This document shows positions 15,401-23,717 of a DNA stretch of 64,000 bases, in pieces. Below the pieces are notes generated by a model. It had not been told where the DNA came from, did not search any database, and saw only the letters and a program-made list of their open reading frames with translations. This stretch comes from Margaritifera margaritifera (taxonomy: Eukaryota > Mollusca > Bivalvia > Unionida > Margaritiferidae). The position numbers and the translations under genes were made by a program. The DNA is taken from positions 929,001-993,000 of the forward strand of contig JAQPZY010001256.1 of NCBI GenBank assembly GCA_029931535.1, read 5' to 3'. Position 1 is the stretch's first letter; each line of letters starts with the position of its first letter.

Positions 15401-16668
15401 TGGTAACAAGTAGGACTGACAAAACGGCGTCGACAGGTTTCACAATAAATGTGATGTTGTTGTGGCTCAGGAAGGCATGGTGGGTCGGCTAAACAGCCCC
15501 GACATCTTGCTCCACAAGTAATGTGTTTCTCCCGACTATTACACCCTTTGTTACATTTCTCACAGTAGTAAGAGTATCCCAAAAATCCAGTGATACTGGT
15601 AATGGTATCAAAATGTTCTTGATGGTGATAAAGATGAATGTATTTTCCCTCAGGAAAATTAGGGCCTCGAAACAATAGATCACCGCGCACTTCTTGAGGG
15701 TGAACTTTTAACGTATAATGAGGAGCCAAAACATCTTGAAGTTGCTGTAATTGAGAAATGCTACACACAGTCTCTTTAGGGATCCCTGCTTGTTTTAACA
15801 AGAGTTCTGCTTCTTTTCGTTGTTGGGGTCTTTGCGAATATTGAATGTTTTTCCAGGCTTTTTTCCATTCTTTGCTCTCGTTCTTGTTAGCATAGGTACG
15901 ACCCACCACAATAGCTCGAGCTAAGCACATTGAATCTTCAGTATTGTTAATTTGGACGACACTGTGTTTGGTAGTACGTAGATCATCCACCAATAAAGTT
16001 TTTCTGCTTCGTCCACTTCCTCGAGGTGGAGCAACATGGGTCATGTAAACGGTGGCCTTTCCATCGGTGATGGTAAATTTGTCATTGGATTGTTGTACAT
16101 GTTCTATTTTTGACATAACTTTGTCTGGCGTTAATTCTGCCGGGCTACTAAATTCAATCCAAACAGGACTCTTCAATTGGTCATGATGAATGGCTAGTCT
16201 CAACCGATCGTCTTCTTTGGCTCCACATTGCCGTTTTAAGTTCTGTAACACAGATTCCCACAAATTGGTAATGAACCGCGCCGCTTTCTCGGGAGGTACT
16301 TGAGACTTAAAGTCTTTGAAGTGTACTGTGTGAGTATACGCCGTGGTCCTAAATTTTCGAGAAGTGATTTTTTGTGTCTCTCGAATCCGATAGTAATTTT
16401 CAGGAGCCACGGTAGCGGTAGCGGTAGTAGTAGTAGGACTTTCTTGATCAGGGGTTCTGGTGTTGGTAGTAGTAGTGACTTTGGTTTTGGAAGTTTGGGT
16501 TTCAGGTTGTTGTTCACTCATTTCGTCTTCAAAGTCACTGGCATGGACTTGAGCCAGTAATTCCTCTAAGGGTGTTTCAGGAGGCACGGAATACCTTCGT
16601 CGCCGTGGCTTCTTGGTTTGTTCTTGTTCTGGTTCTGATTTATCATGGTTTGGGCGTGATCTTTTCAT
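12493..16668 (-). CDS. POLB: Protein-primed family B DNA polymerase
   Basis: A 1391-aa intact Polinton polymerase. Approximate residues: N-terminal disordered and basic; a Cys/His-rich zinc region at about 370-480 (CEKCNKGC, CGARCRGC, CETCRRRF, CSTCGQLI, CSTCHQIV). 3'-5' exonuclease motifs follow: FFDFEC (about 504), AHNFSGYDGQF (599), YCRSDVDIL (723). Polymerase motifs are DVCSLYPW (954), KVMLNCLWGK (1145), YFDTDS (1238) and KVKG (1302). It replicates the linear genome from a protein primer. I use the ATG at 16,666-16,668; the longer frame starts at GTG. A TATA box (16,716-16,724) lies about 50 bp upstream, within a divergent promoter shared with the CCHC gene. Confidence 0.97.
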   Translation of the reverse strand: MKRSRPNHDKSEPEQEQTKKPRRRRYSVPPETPLEELLAQVHASDFEDEMSEQQPETQTSKTKVTTTTNTRTPDQESPTTTTATATVAPENYYRIRETQKITSRKFRTTAYTHTVHFKDFKSQVPPEKAARFITNLWESVLQNLKRQCGAKEDDRLRLAIHHDQLKSPVWIEFSSPAELTPDKVMSKIEHVQQSNDKFTITDGKATVYMTHVAPPRGSGRSRKTLLVDDLRTTKHSVVQINNTEDSMCLARAIVVGRTYANKNESKEWKKAWKNIQYSQRPQQRKEAELLLKQAGIPKETVCSISQLQQLQDVLAPHYTLKVHPQEVRGDLLFRGPNFPEGKYIHLYHHQEHFDTITSITGFLGYSYYCEKCNKGCNSREKHITCGARCRGCLADPPCLPEPQQHHIYCETCRRRFVSPTCYQQHRKTQGRHQQKCACELLQSCSTCGQLIRSNNSKRHVCAGKKKCSTCHQIVDFDHRCFIQKHDKIEKKEIKKNKKQVDFIFFDFECMQETGTHIPNFCVAHRACDECIQESIHFHCPHCSRIPGGREKIFRGVNTLSEFAEWVLDPTTHDSWSEEDIHRYGDCHRYATVIAHNFSGYDGQFLLNYYLNHGTERPEVTMNGKKLIYMKVGQVQFKDSMSYLAMPLSRMPKTFGMTEMAKGYFPHFFNTEANQQAVLPHLPDLHDYDPDGMRPEQREAFHAWYRVHQNDPFDFQEEMLKYCRSDVDILRRCCGKFRELFLDSAEVDPLKEASTLPKACSLVYRQHFMPENQLAIIDSNTGVFASRQYSVKALRWLHYLCQKEDKWIQHARNGGGEKKIGGYSVDGWDLENPHIVYEFQGCLFHGCPICYPVRDMKSPYSDSTMDQLYEQTCQRRLQLESQGYEVVEMWEHEYDRRLKIDPEFKTITQSYDAADIEPLDPRHSLFGGRTNATRLLYDVNESQGEEIKYIDVCSLYPWVCKYARFPTGHPEILTEHIDVKQIRQYEGLIKCKVLPPTNLFHPILPCHCQGKLMFPLCRTCAEMCNQDHSCHHTEEERSMIGTWVSAELFRALDRGYRLLNVYEIWHFPTTAQYQKDDATHHPGIFSGYVNQFLKLKQEASGYPSWCQTPEDQVRFKEEYRDIEGITLEDIEKNEGKRSFAKVMLNCLWGKMAQRTILPKTEYVDDPYRYFKLVDDKSILVKHVEIVREDLIIVNFEDEPKFVKPDKFSNVVIAAYVTAHARLKLYDEALEVLGDRVLYFDTDSCIYIHRPGYPHPTIQGDRLGAWTDEHPQDTILSFASGGPKNYGYRYRDPQGQLHTSCKVKGLTLNYRTNQVVNFEVLKNALLSGQVKDFQVATLEPHKIVRLPNHKIVTRPVQKVYRIVYQKRVRLPDHTTLPYGHADLEKYKKRKPSS

Positions 16669-16715
16669 CTTCAACTCTGATTTGAAACTGATTGAGTTTT
16701 TTTTCACCCAGGTAC

Positions 16716-16744
16716 CTTTATATAGAGACAGAAGAGTATATAAA
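16716..16744. promoter_or_regulatory. Divergent promoter between POLB and the zinc-knuckle gene
   Basis: A minus-strand TATATAAAG (16,716-16,724) faces POLB, and a plus-strand GTATATAAAG (16,735-16,744) faces the zinc-knuckle gene. The two TATA boxes are about 11 bp apart, so the polymerase and the knuckle protein are probably expressed together. Confidence 0.75.
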
Positions 16745-16799
16745 GAGAGAGCTTCTTACCTTCAGAATCAGTCTTTGGTGATTGAACTTTCAAACTGTC

Positions 16800-17306
16800 A
16801 TGATGGAAGAGTCAAAAAGACAGATTGCTTTTTTGGTGAGAGATTTACAAACAGTGATTAGAAAGTATACTACGTACAGTAAGAGTAAAGACTACTCCTC
16901 CTCCTCTGTCACTAGAGATAAAAGTGACGATACTTGTTACATCTGTCAAGAGAAAGGACATTGGGCACCAGATTGTCCCAAACGTGAACAGAAAAAGAGA
17001 GATAAAGGGAAAGATATCTGCTATCATTGTAAAGGACCAGGACATTGGTCTTCGGAATGCCCTCAGAAAGAACAAGAAGAAGAAGAGGAGAGGGAGGAAG
17101 TGGATTCAAAATTAACAAACCTAGAAGAAGAAGAAGAACATATCATCAAGAAAAGTAAGAAGAGAGTAAGAAGAATGGAAGACGAAAGTGAGAATGAAGA
17201 TGAAGAAAAGGAAAACAGGATTCCTATGAAGACGAAACACAAGAGAGACAGTGAGAAGGAAATTCCAGTGTTTCAATTCAAACCACACAAGCATTACAGA
17301 AAGTGA
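16800..17306 (+). CDS. CCHC zinc-knuckle protein (two knuckles)
   Basis: A 168-aa protein. Two CX2CX4HX4C knuckles: Cys46-Cys49-His54-Cys59 (CYICQEKGHWAPDC) and Cys74-Cys77-His82-Cys87 (CYHCKGPGHWSSEC), a fold that binds single-stranded nucleic acid. The rest is highly charged, Glu-rich then Lys/Arg-rich. Divergent to POLB, so a single-strand binding or replication role is plausible but not shown. I use the ATG at 16,800 (a second ATG follows at once); the longer frame starts at TTG. No canonical AATAAA or histone-type hairpin follows closely. Confidence 0.82.
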   Translation: MMEESKRQIAFLVRDLQTVIRKYTTYSKSKDYSSSSVTRDKSDDTCYICQEKGHWAPDCPKREQKKRDKGKDICYHCKGPGHWSSECPQKEQEEEEEREEVDSKLTNLEEEEEHIIKKSKKRVRRMEDESENEDEEKENRIPMKTKHKRDSEKEIPVFQFKPHKHYRK

Positions 17307-17558
17307 ACTTTGTTTTTTCTTGTGTGATTTTGTTTTGGTGTTATATGTTATATTGCTGAATTTATTTTGTAAAAAAATTGGATGAATACACCAGACTGGA
17401 GAGAAAAAAAGTAAGTGGTTTTGTGTTATTTTGTTTTAGAGTAGAAATGCACGCACGCACGCACGCACTCACGCACGCACTCACTCATACTTGTACTATG
17501 GTGGTGGGATTTTTTAAAGTTTTAACTTGATTTTTTTTTTTTTTTTGGCAATTTGATT
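17307..17558. other. Non-coding spacer with ACGC/ACTC simple repeat
   Basis: No gene is seen. It holds a short (ACGC)n tract (about 17,448-17,480) and a T-run (17,530-17,546), and separates the 3' end of the plus-strand knuckle gene from the convergent minus-strand 17637-18311 gene. Confidence 0.6.
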
Positions 17559-17577
17559 TCTTTTCTAGAAATCTGGG

Positions 17578-17593
17578 GGCCCTTAAAAGGACC
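17578..17593 (-). terminator. Histone-type 3' stem-loop for the 17637-18311 gene
   Basis: On the minus strand GGTCCT-TTTA-AGGGCC (6-bp stem with one U-G pair, 4-nt loop) is followed by CCCAG and, some 10 nt later, AGAAAAGAAA. It begins 43 nt after the stop codon. The 5' flank CCCAAC is the same as at the 31-46 hairpin. A weaker inverted repeat (GTTTTTTG / CAAAAAAC) lies between stop and hairpin. Confidence 0.7.
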
Positions 17594-17636
17594 GTTGGGT
17601 TGTTTTTGTTTTTTGGTTTTCAAAAAACAAAACTTT

Positions 17637-18311
17637 TCAAATTAACTTCAAATGCCGTAGTCCTTTACCACGGCCCAATCCATATCCTGTTAATGCTGCT
17701 GCTACTGATGGTGTTTTCATTATGGTGGTAGTCACTGGTGGTGGTGGTGATATTGGTGACATGGGTGGTGGTGGTGGTGGTGGTGGCATCTCACTAGCAC
17801 TGGAAGGTTTAGAAGAAGAATGTTGTTTAGCCCGTGATGGTCTTTTCCGTTTAGGTGGTTGATGAGTTAAAGAATACTTATAGAAATTAGTCATCCATTT
17901 CAACTCATATAATACCTCTTCTAACAGACTTACAGTTCTTTCTTGAAGACTGATGCTTTCCATTCCTGTTTCCTTCTTCTTCTCCTCCTCTTGTAACTGC
18001 TGCTGCTGCTGCTGTCTGATTTCTTCTTCTTCTTTCTGTTGTTGTTGAAGAAGAAGAAACATTTCTTCCTCTTCCCGTTGCTTTTTGACAAAATTTTCCA
18101 TCTCTTCCATTTGTCTTCTTTTAAAATCATTCACTATTGGAACAGTAGTAGCAGTAGTAGTAGTAGTAGTAGTAGTAGTATTGTCAAACTCTTGATTTAG
18201 TAAATCTAACTCAAAGTCTTCCGGCCGAAAGTTCAATATTGCCGCAGCATTCATTATCGTTGCAGGATCACTCCAATACATTGATGTAGTACTTGTCTTT
18301 CCAGTCTCCAT
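17637..18311 (-). CDS. Low-complexity nuclear-type protein, function unknown
   Basis: A 224-aa protein. The N-terminus (1-45) has a FRPEDFELDLL acidic/hydrophobic stretch resembling an activation segment. A Thr run, a coiled-coil region very rich in Gln/Glu (about 65-115), a short conserved-looking helix (about 120-150), PPKRKRPSRAK (a likely nuclear localisation signal), and Pro runs follow. No known domain is recognised; a transcriptional regulator is possible. The ATG is at 18,309-18,311. Its promoter has a TATA (18,362-18,367), a CRE (TGACGTCA) and a CCAAT box, and the transcript ends in a histone-type stem-loop. Confidence 0.65.
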   Translation of the reverse strand: METGKTSTTSMYWSDPATIMNAAAILNFRPEDFELDLLNQEFDNTTTTTTTTTATTVPIVNDFKRRQMEEMENFVKKQREEEEMFLLLQQQQKEEEEIRQQQQQQLQEEEKKKETGMESISLQERTVSLLEEVLYELKWMTNFYKYSLTHQPPKRKRPSRAKQHSSSKPSSASEMPPPPPPPPMSPISPPPPVTTTIMKTPSVAAALTGYGLGRGKGLRHLKLI

Positions 18312-18361
18312 GAAGGCTGTCGAAAAAAGTAATAAACCCCCCCTACGAACGCTACGATACC

Positions 18362-18490
18362 TTTATACCCGAGATGACGTCACACCTCCGCTTTCTTCCC
18401 ATTGGAAGAAAAACCGAACCGACTTGTAACACGTGTTTGGATTGGTAGTTAATTTGGATCCATTTCAATCCGATCGTAAGGTATATATAC
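18362..18490. promoter_or_regulatory. Bidirectional promoter with CRE, CCAAT, E-box and two TATA boxes
   Basis: For the minus gene: CCAAT (18,411-18,415), palindromic CRE TGACGTCA (18,375-18,382) and TATAAAGG (18,362-18,367 core), in the correct order. For the plus gene: E-box CACGTG (18,430-18,435), ATTGG, and TATATATA (18,482-18,489). The two outward genes it serves both end in histone-type stem-loops. CCAAT plus TATA is also common in histone promoters, though not specific. Confidence 0.65.
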
Positions 18491-18554
18491 AACCGCTCGT
18501 TTCATAAATGCTTCACCGGTTTTCTCCAAGACGACCAATCCTAAAAACAAAATC

Positions 18555-18791
18555 ATGTGGGTTAGTGTAGAATCCTCCAACATTGTTTCAGGAATGCTGT
18601 TTAATCCAGCATTCCTGATGTATGTAAAAGTATCATGGACTAAAACCAAAATTACGGATACAGCTACATGGTATCGACAAACTTATGTGGAGAGACAAGG
18701 TTGTCTAAAGAGGGTTTTACTGTATGGACCCGAAGTTAGAAGAAGTTTAAGAAGAAAAAGAAAACCCTCTAGGAGATGCTCCTGTTGTTAA
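18555..18791 (+). CDS. Small protein with strongly basic Cys-ending tail
   Basis: A 78-aa ORF lying between a TATA box (18,482) and a histone-type stem-loop (18,822), which supports it as the coding part of a short mRNA. It has mixed beta/helix-like N-terminal residues, then RRSLRRKRKPSRRC, a likely nuclear or nucleic-acid binding tail. A 20-codon upstream ORF (ATG at 18,508, near the expected start site) overlaps its ATG and could limit translation. An antisense frame (18,449-18,649) is also open, so the identity is uncertain. Confidence 0.5.
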   Translation: MWVSVESSNIVSGMLFNPAFLMYVKVSWTKTKITDTATWYRQTYVERQGCLKRVLLYGPEVRRSLRRKRKPSRRCSCC

Positions 18792-18821
18792 AAAAAAAAA
18801 CAACAACAATAACAAAAAAAA

Positions 18822-18857
18822 GGTCCTTTTTAGGGCCACCCATTTTTCAAGAAAAGA
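18822..18857 (+). terminator. Histone-type 3' stem-loop and downstream element
   Basis: GGTCCT-TTTT-AGGGCC (18,822-18,837) followed by ACCCA (18,838-18,842) and CAAGAAAAGA (18,848-18,857). Order and spacing match histone pre-mRNA 3' ends. It stands 31 nt after the stop of the 78-aa ORF. Confidence 0.8.
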
Positions 18858-19038
18858 TTAATTATTTATCAATATTGCCTATATAAGTGTGTGTTTTTTT
18901 ATATGTTGTGTGTATATATTTTTTTGTGATAGTCTACCCCTCAAACAAAAAAACCTTCTCCCTTATATGTTTTGTGTGGTGTGAGTTTGATATAGAAAAA
19001 AGGATAGTGTGGTGTGGTTTTTTTGGAAAAAAAGGGGG

Positions 19039-19074
19039 ATGTTTTCCATCACGTCCGCGCTTCTTGCATATAAA
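19039..19074 (+). promoter_or_regulatory. Promoter module shared with the leftmost gene, plus TATA box
   Basis: GTTTTCCATCACGTCCGCGC (19,041-19,060) is followed by GCATATAAA (19,066-19,074). It matches the 598-634 minus-strand module over 19 of 20 bases, with a similar distance to TATA. It precedes the 19125-19670 gene by about 50 bp. Confidence 0.7.
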
Positions 19075-19124
19075 CCGGTGCCTTCCACAGTAGCGCCATT
19101 CACACTTTTTTTCACTCTTCAAGA

Positions 19125-19670
19125 ATGCTTGACATTATTGACAATCTACAGGAAGCCTGGGACTGGATGGTGGAAGTGAAGTATTATATGGAGAAAAGGA
19201 TGTGGTGGTATCCAGTCAGTTGGAAGTGGGTAATCCATCACTTTACCTACATTAATTTGATTTTAAATTTAATTCAAGAAGTGAAGAAGGAGGAGGAAGT
19301 TAAGAAGAGTAACAACTCCTCCTCTTCTTCACCTTGTCGAGTAGGACTTCTTAAAGAAGTCTTGGATTACATCCAAAAATTGGATGATCATTTAAAATGT
19401 ATCATCCTTACTCGACAAGAAGCGGCCCTGCTCAGAGTAGAAACTATTATTAAAAAAATTTTGGAACAGGAGGTCGCTAAAATCAAATTAATGTGGGTAA
19501 AGGGGAAAAGAGAAAAACAATTCAATCGTCTGAACTTGAACTGGATGAAAATTCAGGACAAGTTCAGACAATTGAATCATCCCGACTGGATACCTGAAAA
19601 GAAGAAGGAGGAGAAGAAGAAGTTCCACCTCCCAGGCTTTCTCACTCAATGTTGGAGAGGAAATAAATAA
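19125..19670 (+). CDS. Helical charged protein of the right end, function unknown
   Basis: A 181-aa protein, helical throughout. It is Trp-rich at the N-terminus (WDWMVEV, RMWWYPVSWKW), followed by a Lys/Glu/Ser linker (about 54-70) and long amphipathic helices (about 73-155) that may form a coiled coil. No known domain is recognised. The ATG at 19,125 is about 55 bp after a TATA box and within a short mRNA ending in a perfect histone-type stem-loop. It is the outermost gene of the right end and shares its promoter module with the outermost gene of the left end. Confidence 0.7.
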   Translation: MLDIIDNLQEAWDWMVEVKYYMEKRMWWYPVSWKWVIHHFTYINLILNLIQEVKKEEEVKKSNNSSSSSPCRVGLLKEVLDYIQKLDDHLKCIILTRQEAALLRVETIIKKILEQEVAKIKLMWVKGKREKQFNRLNLNWMKIQDKFRQLNHPDWIPEKKKEEKKKFHLPGFLTQCWRGNK

Positions 19671-19700
19671 AAGCTCTTCCTACCAAAACAAAAAACCAAC

Positions 19701-19734
19701 GGTCCTTCTCAGGACCACCCTTTTTCAAGAAAGA
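19701..19734 (+). terminator. Perfect histone-type 3' stem-loop with canonical downstream element
   Basis: GGTCCT-TCTC-AGGACC (19,701-19,716) is a fully paired 6-bp stem with a 4-nt loop. ACCC follows, and CAAGAAAGA (19,726-19,734) is the textbook histone downstream element that pairs with U7 snRNA. It lies 30 nt after the stop codon. This is the best of the four copies. Confidence 0.85.
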
Positions 19735-19777
19735 TTAATTCTATTTCCCTCCCTCCCGTTGTCCCTATAGAGATCCC

Positions 19778-19962
19778 CGCCATGTTAAACTCCCGTAAAG
19801 GCATATAGTGCCCCCGCCATGTTAAACTCCCGTAAAGGCATATAGTGCCCCCGCCATGTTAAACTCCCGTAAAGGCATATAGTGCCCCCGCCATGTTAAA
19901 CTCCCGTAAAGGCATATAGTGCCCCCGCCATGTTAAACTCCCGTAAAGGCATATAGTGCCCC
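19778..19962. repeat. Subterminal 37-bp tandem repeat, 5 copies
   Basis: Five nearly identical 37-bp units, each starting CGCCATGTTAAACTCCCG and containing GGCATATAGTG. A partial copy with GGCATATATA follows at about 19,967. The array is between the last gene and the inferred right terminus, so it may be part of the terminal inverted repeat. GCCATGTT fits the YY1 consensus GCCATNTT, giving five evenly spaced possible sites; a role as origin, enhancer or integrase-binding region is speculative. Confidence 0.85.
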
Positions 19963-19995
19963 CTTTTGGCATATATACCCCCCCTCAACTACTCA

Positions 19996-21780
19996 CCATC
20001 ATAAGGCGTCACTGTGTTATGATTCCCTTGGACAACACGTCGATGGTAGCATACATCAAGCGTCAAGGAAGTACACATGTTCCTTCTCTTTGCGTGGTAG
20101 TCTGGAATCTCCTCTGATGGGCAATCTCCTCGGACATCACTCAGAGTGAGCCATATTCCATGCAAAAGGAATATCCTGGCGGGATGCCTGTCTATACGGG
20201 TCGTGTGGTCCTCACGGAATGGTCTCTGCACGAGTCGGTAGCAGAGTAACTTTTTCAACCGGGGGAAGACCAGAAGAGGACTTGTTTGCTACGAGACTGA
20301 ACTACTGGCACCATCTTTATGTCTCTCCAGCACCAGACCACCTGGCTGGTGGTCTCTTTTAGTGTGAAGTGGGATCGTCAGTACGTTGACGCCTCCCCAC
20401 CTTTCGGTAATTCCGCGGGTTTTCCACCAAGTCAGGATCTCTACGTCTCTGCTCATCCGGATAGACGGGCCCCAACGGTCGTGGTTCAACAATTTACTCG
20501 GCCTGTTGGAAGACTGGCCCAGGAGATTACTATCGAGTAGAGATCTGCTGTCGCAGCACAGAGGATCTCTACTACACAGCAATCCACAGATTATTCACCT
20601 TCACGCTTGGCTCATATCTAACAATCGATCCGCGAATGCCAGTTTTCAAGCAAGGTCACCAACTGCATCACTCAGGCTAGGATGCAGTCTGTTTCTAAGT
20701 CTATGATGCAAAGTGGAGGATATTCTGTAATTGATGCAATAGAAAACGTGTTGATCCTAGCTCTCCCCATTAATTTCAGTTTGCAGACTTTCTTATCTTC
20801 CTTTTCAAGAAAAGAGAATGTTCAGTATCTACCATTAAGAGCGATATGGCAGCCCTTTCTAATATTCTAGTACTCTATGGGTTCAGCCACTGGTGCGGAT
20901 CCTCACCTTTCAGATCTCGTGATGTATTTTGAACTTCAGAGACTGGTTTCTCGCTCACTAATGCCTGGATGGAACCTTTCGCATGTTCTTTGGGCGTTAT
21001 CTAAACCCCCTTATGAACCTTTTAATGGAAGCTTCCTTCGAGAACCTTACCCTTCACACAGTTTTCATCCTCTCCTTAGCATCATTGAGGAAAAAGAGTG
21101 AAATCCACGCCTTGTCTGTGGAAAAGGGTTGTTTACAGTTCAGTGGTTTTGGCTAAAAAAATCAGCTACCTTCAGTAGCTCCTGTTCCTAGTGAGATTTC
21201 CCAGTACCAGTGGTATCTGTGCTGGGGATGACCAAGATAGGCTCGTTTGCCCAGTCAGGGATCTAGGGTATTATTTGGCCTTCTCTACAAGGAGAATAAA
21301 AATTCGGAATAGTCTCTTTCTTCCTCTCAAGGTTTCCTCTGATATTTCTGAGGTCACCATTTCCAGGTTGATTGTCCTCACTATCATGATAGCTTATCAA
21401 TCCCTCACTGTGACGGAGTTTTCTTGTATGTGATTTAAAGCCCATGACGTTAGGGCTTTTGCTGCATCTTGGTCCTACTTGAATCACTCCTCTTTGGATG
21501 ATGTCATGTGAGCATCCGTCTGGCGATCGCACTCTGCCTTTTCATCCTTTACCTTCGTTCTTTGGCGCAACAGAGCGAAGGCAATTATTCCTTGGGTCCA
21601 TTTGTGACAGCGCAACATGTGTCGAAACCATCTACCAGTTTGCAGTAGGAAACACACATGCAGTAAGAGTAAGTGCATTTTTCTTATACCAGTTGTTTTT
21701 GAGGCCATCCTCCTCCCTCCTAACTGGTAAATTCAGCAATGCAGTAATAGCAGCTAATGTATCACTGCTATTAAAATGAT
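19996..21780 (+). mobile_element. Decayed DIRS-type retrotransposon (RNase H and tyrosine recombinase part)
   Basis: Reading the plus strand in shifting frames gives DLFATRLN and YVSPAPD (about 20,275-20,330), as at the end of DIRS RNase H. Then comes MPGWNLSHVLWALSKPPYEP with SLREP-like residues (about 20,960-21,050), and a CPVRDLGYYL segment and a HDVRAFA-like segment with SLDDVM (about 21,250-21,510) of the DIRS tyrosine recombinase. Many stops and frameshifts show decay. A long T-run and G-run follow. The Polinton abuts or was inserted into it. Confidence 0.75.
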
Positions 21781-22663
21781 TTTTTTTTTTTTTTTTTTTT
21801 TGGGGGGGGGGGTAGATGTTTGGGGGGGGGGAACTAATTTTAATTATGAAATAGTAACCTGCTACCATTGCAATTGTTCCCTCCTCCTACCCTGCTCTGA
21901 TTTAATGTAGTCTCTGTCCAAGTCAGAAGAGGAAGATATTCCGTATGTTCGCTATGACTATGGAATCAGACTGGCATCATGTTCTTTTCGATTCTTAGCC
22001 TCCAATTACTAACTTCACCTAATTTCCTAATTAGATGAGGAAATATTTAGCTTGGACTGGGAACTTAGTGTCCCAGATAAGGTACGCAATTCAATAGTAG
22101 CAGGAAAAGTATGACGAAAATAAAATTAGTTTTACCAAGAACAGAAAGAAAAAAAATAAATAAATAAACCTAAAAAACAAAAAAAAAAAAAAAAAAAAAA
22201 AAAAATACGAAACTCATGGTGGCTTTTACAATAATTGAACTTGCCTCAGAAAAGAAACAAAGTAGTGAATGACTGATAAAATGATCACACAATTTATAGA
22301 ACTTCATTACATGCAGTGCATTATGCCTCATAAAATTTTTAGTCGATGAATGAGCGAACGAATGCATGGATGAATAACAAATGATTCCCAAAAAACATAG
22401 CGTACCGGCTAGAAGCAAATTTGTTGTACATGTCCTTTTTCCCCCGAGTACTTGGTGAAATTTCCATTTATTCCAGTTTCTAGTTTTTTTTTTCCGAATA
22501 TGTTGGTTGAAAGTTTTCAGTCCAGGCAAGGGTCTGCCAAACATTGGGTCCTCGCGTATAATTGGGACGTCGCGTATGATCTCTGTGTAACTCAGGTACA
22601 CTTCAAACAGACTACGTAGCAGCAATTTTACTCTTATTTAAGGTTTATGTCCCCATCTTGGTC
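21781..22663. other. No gene; poly-T/poly-G and poly-A tracts
   Basis: Poly-T then G-rich simple sequence (21,779-21,831), a 27-nt A run (about 22,179-22,205), and the first copy of a segment (GTATGATCTC...TACACTTCAAACAGAC, about 22,573-22,612) that recurs at about 23,027-23,060. No supported ORF. Confidence 0.6.
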
Positions 22664-22930
22664 ATTACACCGTGCATTTTAGCCATACGACATCAAATGA
22701 GCACAGCAGAAACTATACATTGTAATTAATTGAAACATTCCAAGTTTTAGCTCTCTATGTTTTAGAAACTACAAACAAATTAACTTGCTTGTTCAAGTGA
22801 CAGCTGATTAAACATTCTTACCTATTTCTAATTACAATAACTGATATATTCTTATCCGTTTTAATTAATTACAATGTATAGTTTCTGATATGTTCGTTTG
22901 ATGTCATATGGCCCAAACACATGGTGTAAT
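22664..22930. repeat. Inverted-repeat (MITE-like) unit
   Basis: Arms of about 70 bp at 22,664-22,735 and 22,861-22,930 are inverted copies: ATTACACCGTG on the left against CATGGTGTAAT on the right, and GACATCAAATGA against GTTTGATGTC, with AGAAACTATACATTGTAATT in both. No ORF is present. The short internal part and long imperfect arms fit a non-autonomous DNA transposon. Confidence 0.7.
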
Positions 22931-23124
22931 TGCACATGTCTTAATCCTCCTGTGACATTCTCAGAATCATTAACACATTAACATGATTAATTAATAAATC
23001 CATTTTCTCCAGTGTCTGGGAACAGTGTGTATGATCTCAGTGTACACTTCAAACAGACAACGTACAAGTAGATTTTCTCTGACTTGCATAATCCATAGAA
23101 GCATTAACACAATTAAATACTTCT

Positions 23125-23310
23125 ATGTTCAAAATCTTGTATCACACTGCACATAGTGCGTGGTTAGCAACCCAAAATCTTGTATCACACTGTACATAGT
23201 GCGCGGTTAGCAACCCAAAACCTTGCATCAAACTGCACACAGTGCGCGGTTAGCAACCCAAAATCATATATCACACTGCACATAATGCGCGGTTAGCTAC
23301 CCAAAGTAAT
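23125..23310. repeat. About 42-bp tandem repeat, 4 copies
   Basis: Units of the form CTTGTATCACACTGCACATA followed by GTGCGCGGTTAGCAACCCAAAA, four diverged copies. Confidence 0.75.
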
Positions 23311-23555
23311 TTGCAGACAAATCCGTGGGGGAAAAATCTCAAAGTTGTTGAATAAGTCGGGTTACTTGATTGATACTCAACAATGTATCAGAAACATTAG
23401 CGACGTATTTACACACACTAGGGTTCCGCCCCTCGTGGGTAATATGTCGCTAACATTTCCGATTCATTGTCGCGTGTCATCATGTAGCCATTAAGTGCAC
23501 ATTTTTAGTGGGATATTTCCTTAGTCTTACACGATACCAATGATACCAAGCTGTA

Positions 23556-23652
23556 AAATCATGGCGAGACAAGAACCACACATATTATAATCTATTTTTT
23601 TTTTATTTTTTTTTTTAAACAAGGTTCTAAAACAAAATATTTAAAAATGTTA

Positions 23653-23717
<65 letters not shown>

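Larger units (their letters stand above)
1..19995. mobile_element. Polinton/Maverick (adintovirus-like) element, left terminus outside window
   Basis: The stretch encodes the full Polinton core set: protein-primed polymerase B, DDE integrase with chromodomain, adenain-type protease, FtsK/HerA-type ATPase, and major and probable minor capsid proteins. It also has accessory BIR genes. Coding density is high with short spacers, unlike the surrounding DNA. The right boundary is inferred: coding and subterminal 37-bp repeats stop near 19,980, and DIRS-type reading frames begin at about 20,000. The sequence just before 19,996 ends in ACTACT, which would read AGTAGT on the other strand as a terminus; this is a guess. 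The left terminal repeat and target duplication are not in the window. All core frames are open, so the insertion is recent or under selection. Confidence 0.93.

Noticed and set aside
18449..18649. Antisense 66-aa ORF opposite the 78-aa plus-strand gene
   Set aside because: The plus strand has a TATA box before and a histone-type hairpin after the ORF; the minus strand has neither.
19778..19962. CRISPR array
   Set aside because: The 37-bp units are head-to-tail with no variable spacers, in eukaryotic DNA.
20289..20582. Minus-strand ORF of 97 aa
   Set aside because: Antisense shadow of the decayed DIRS RNase H/recombinase region on the plus strand.
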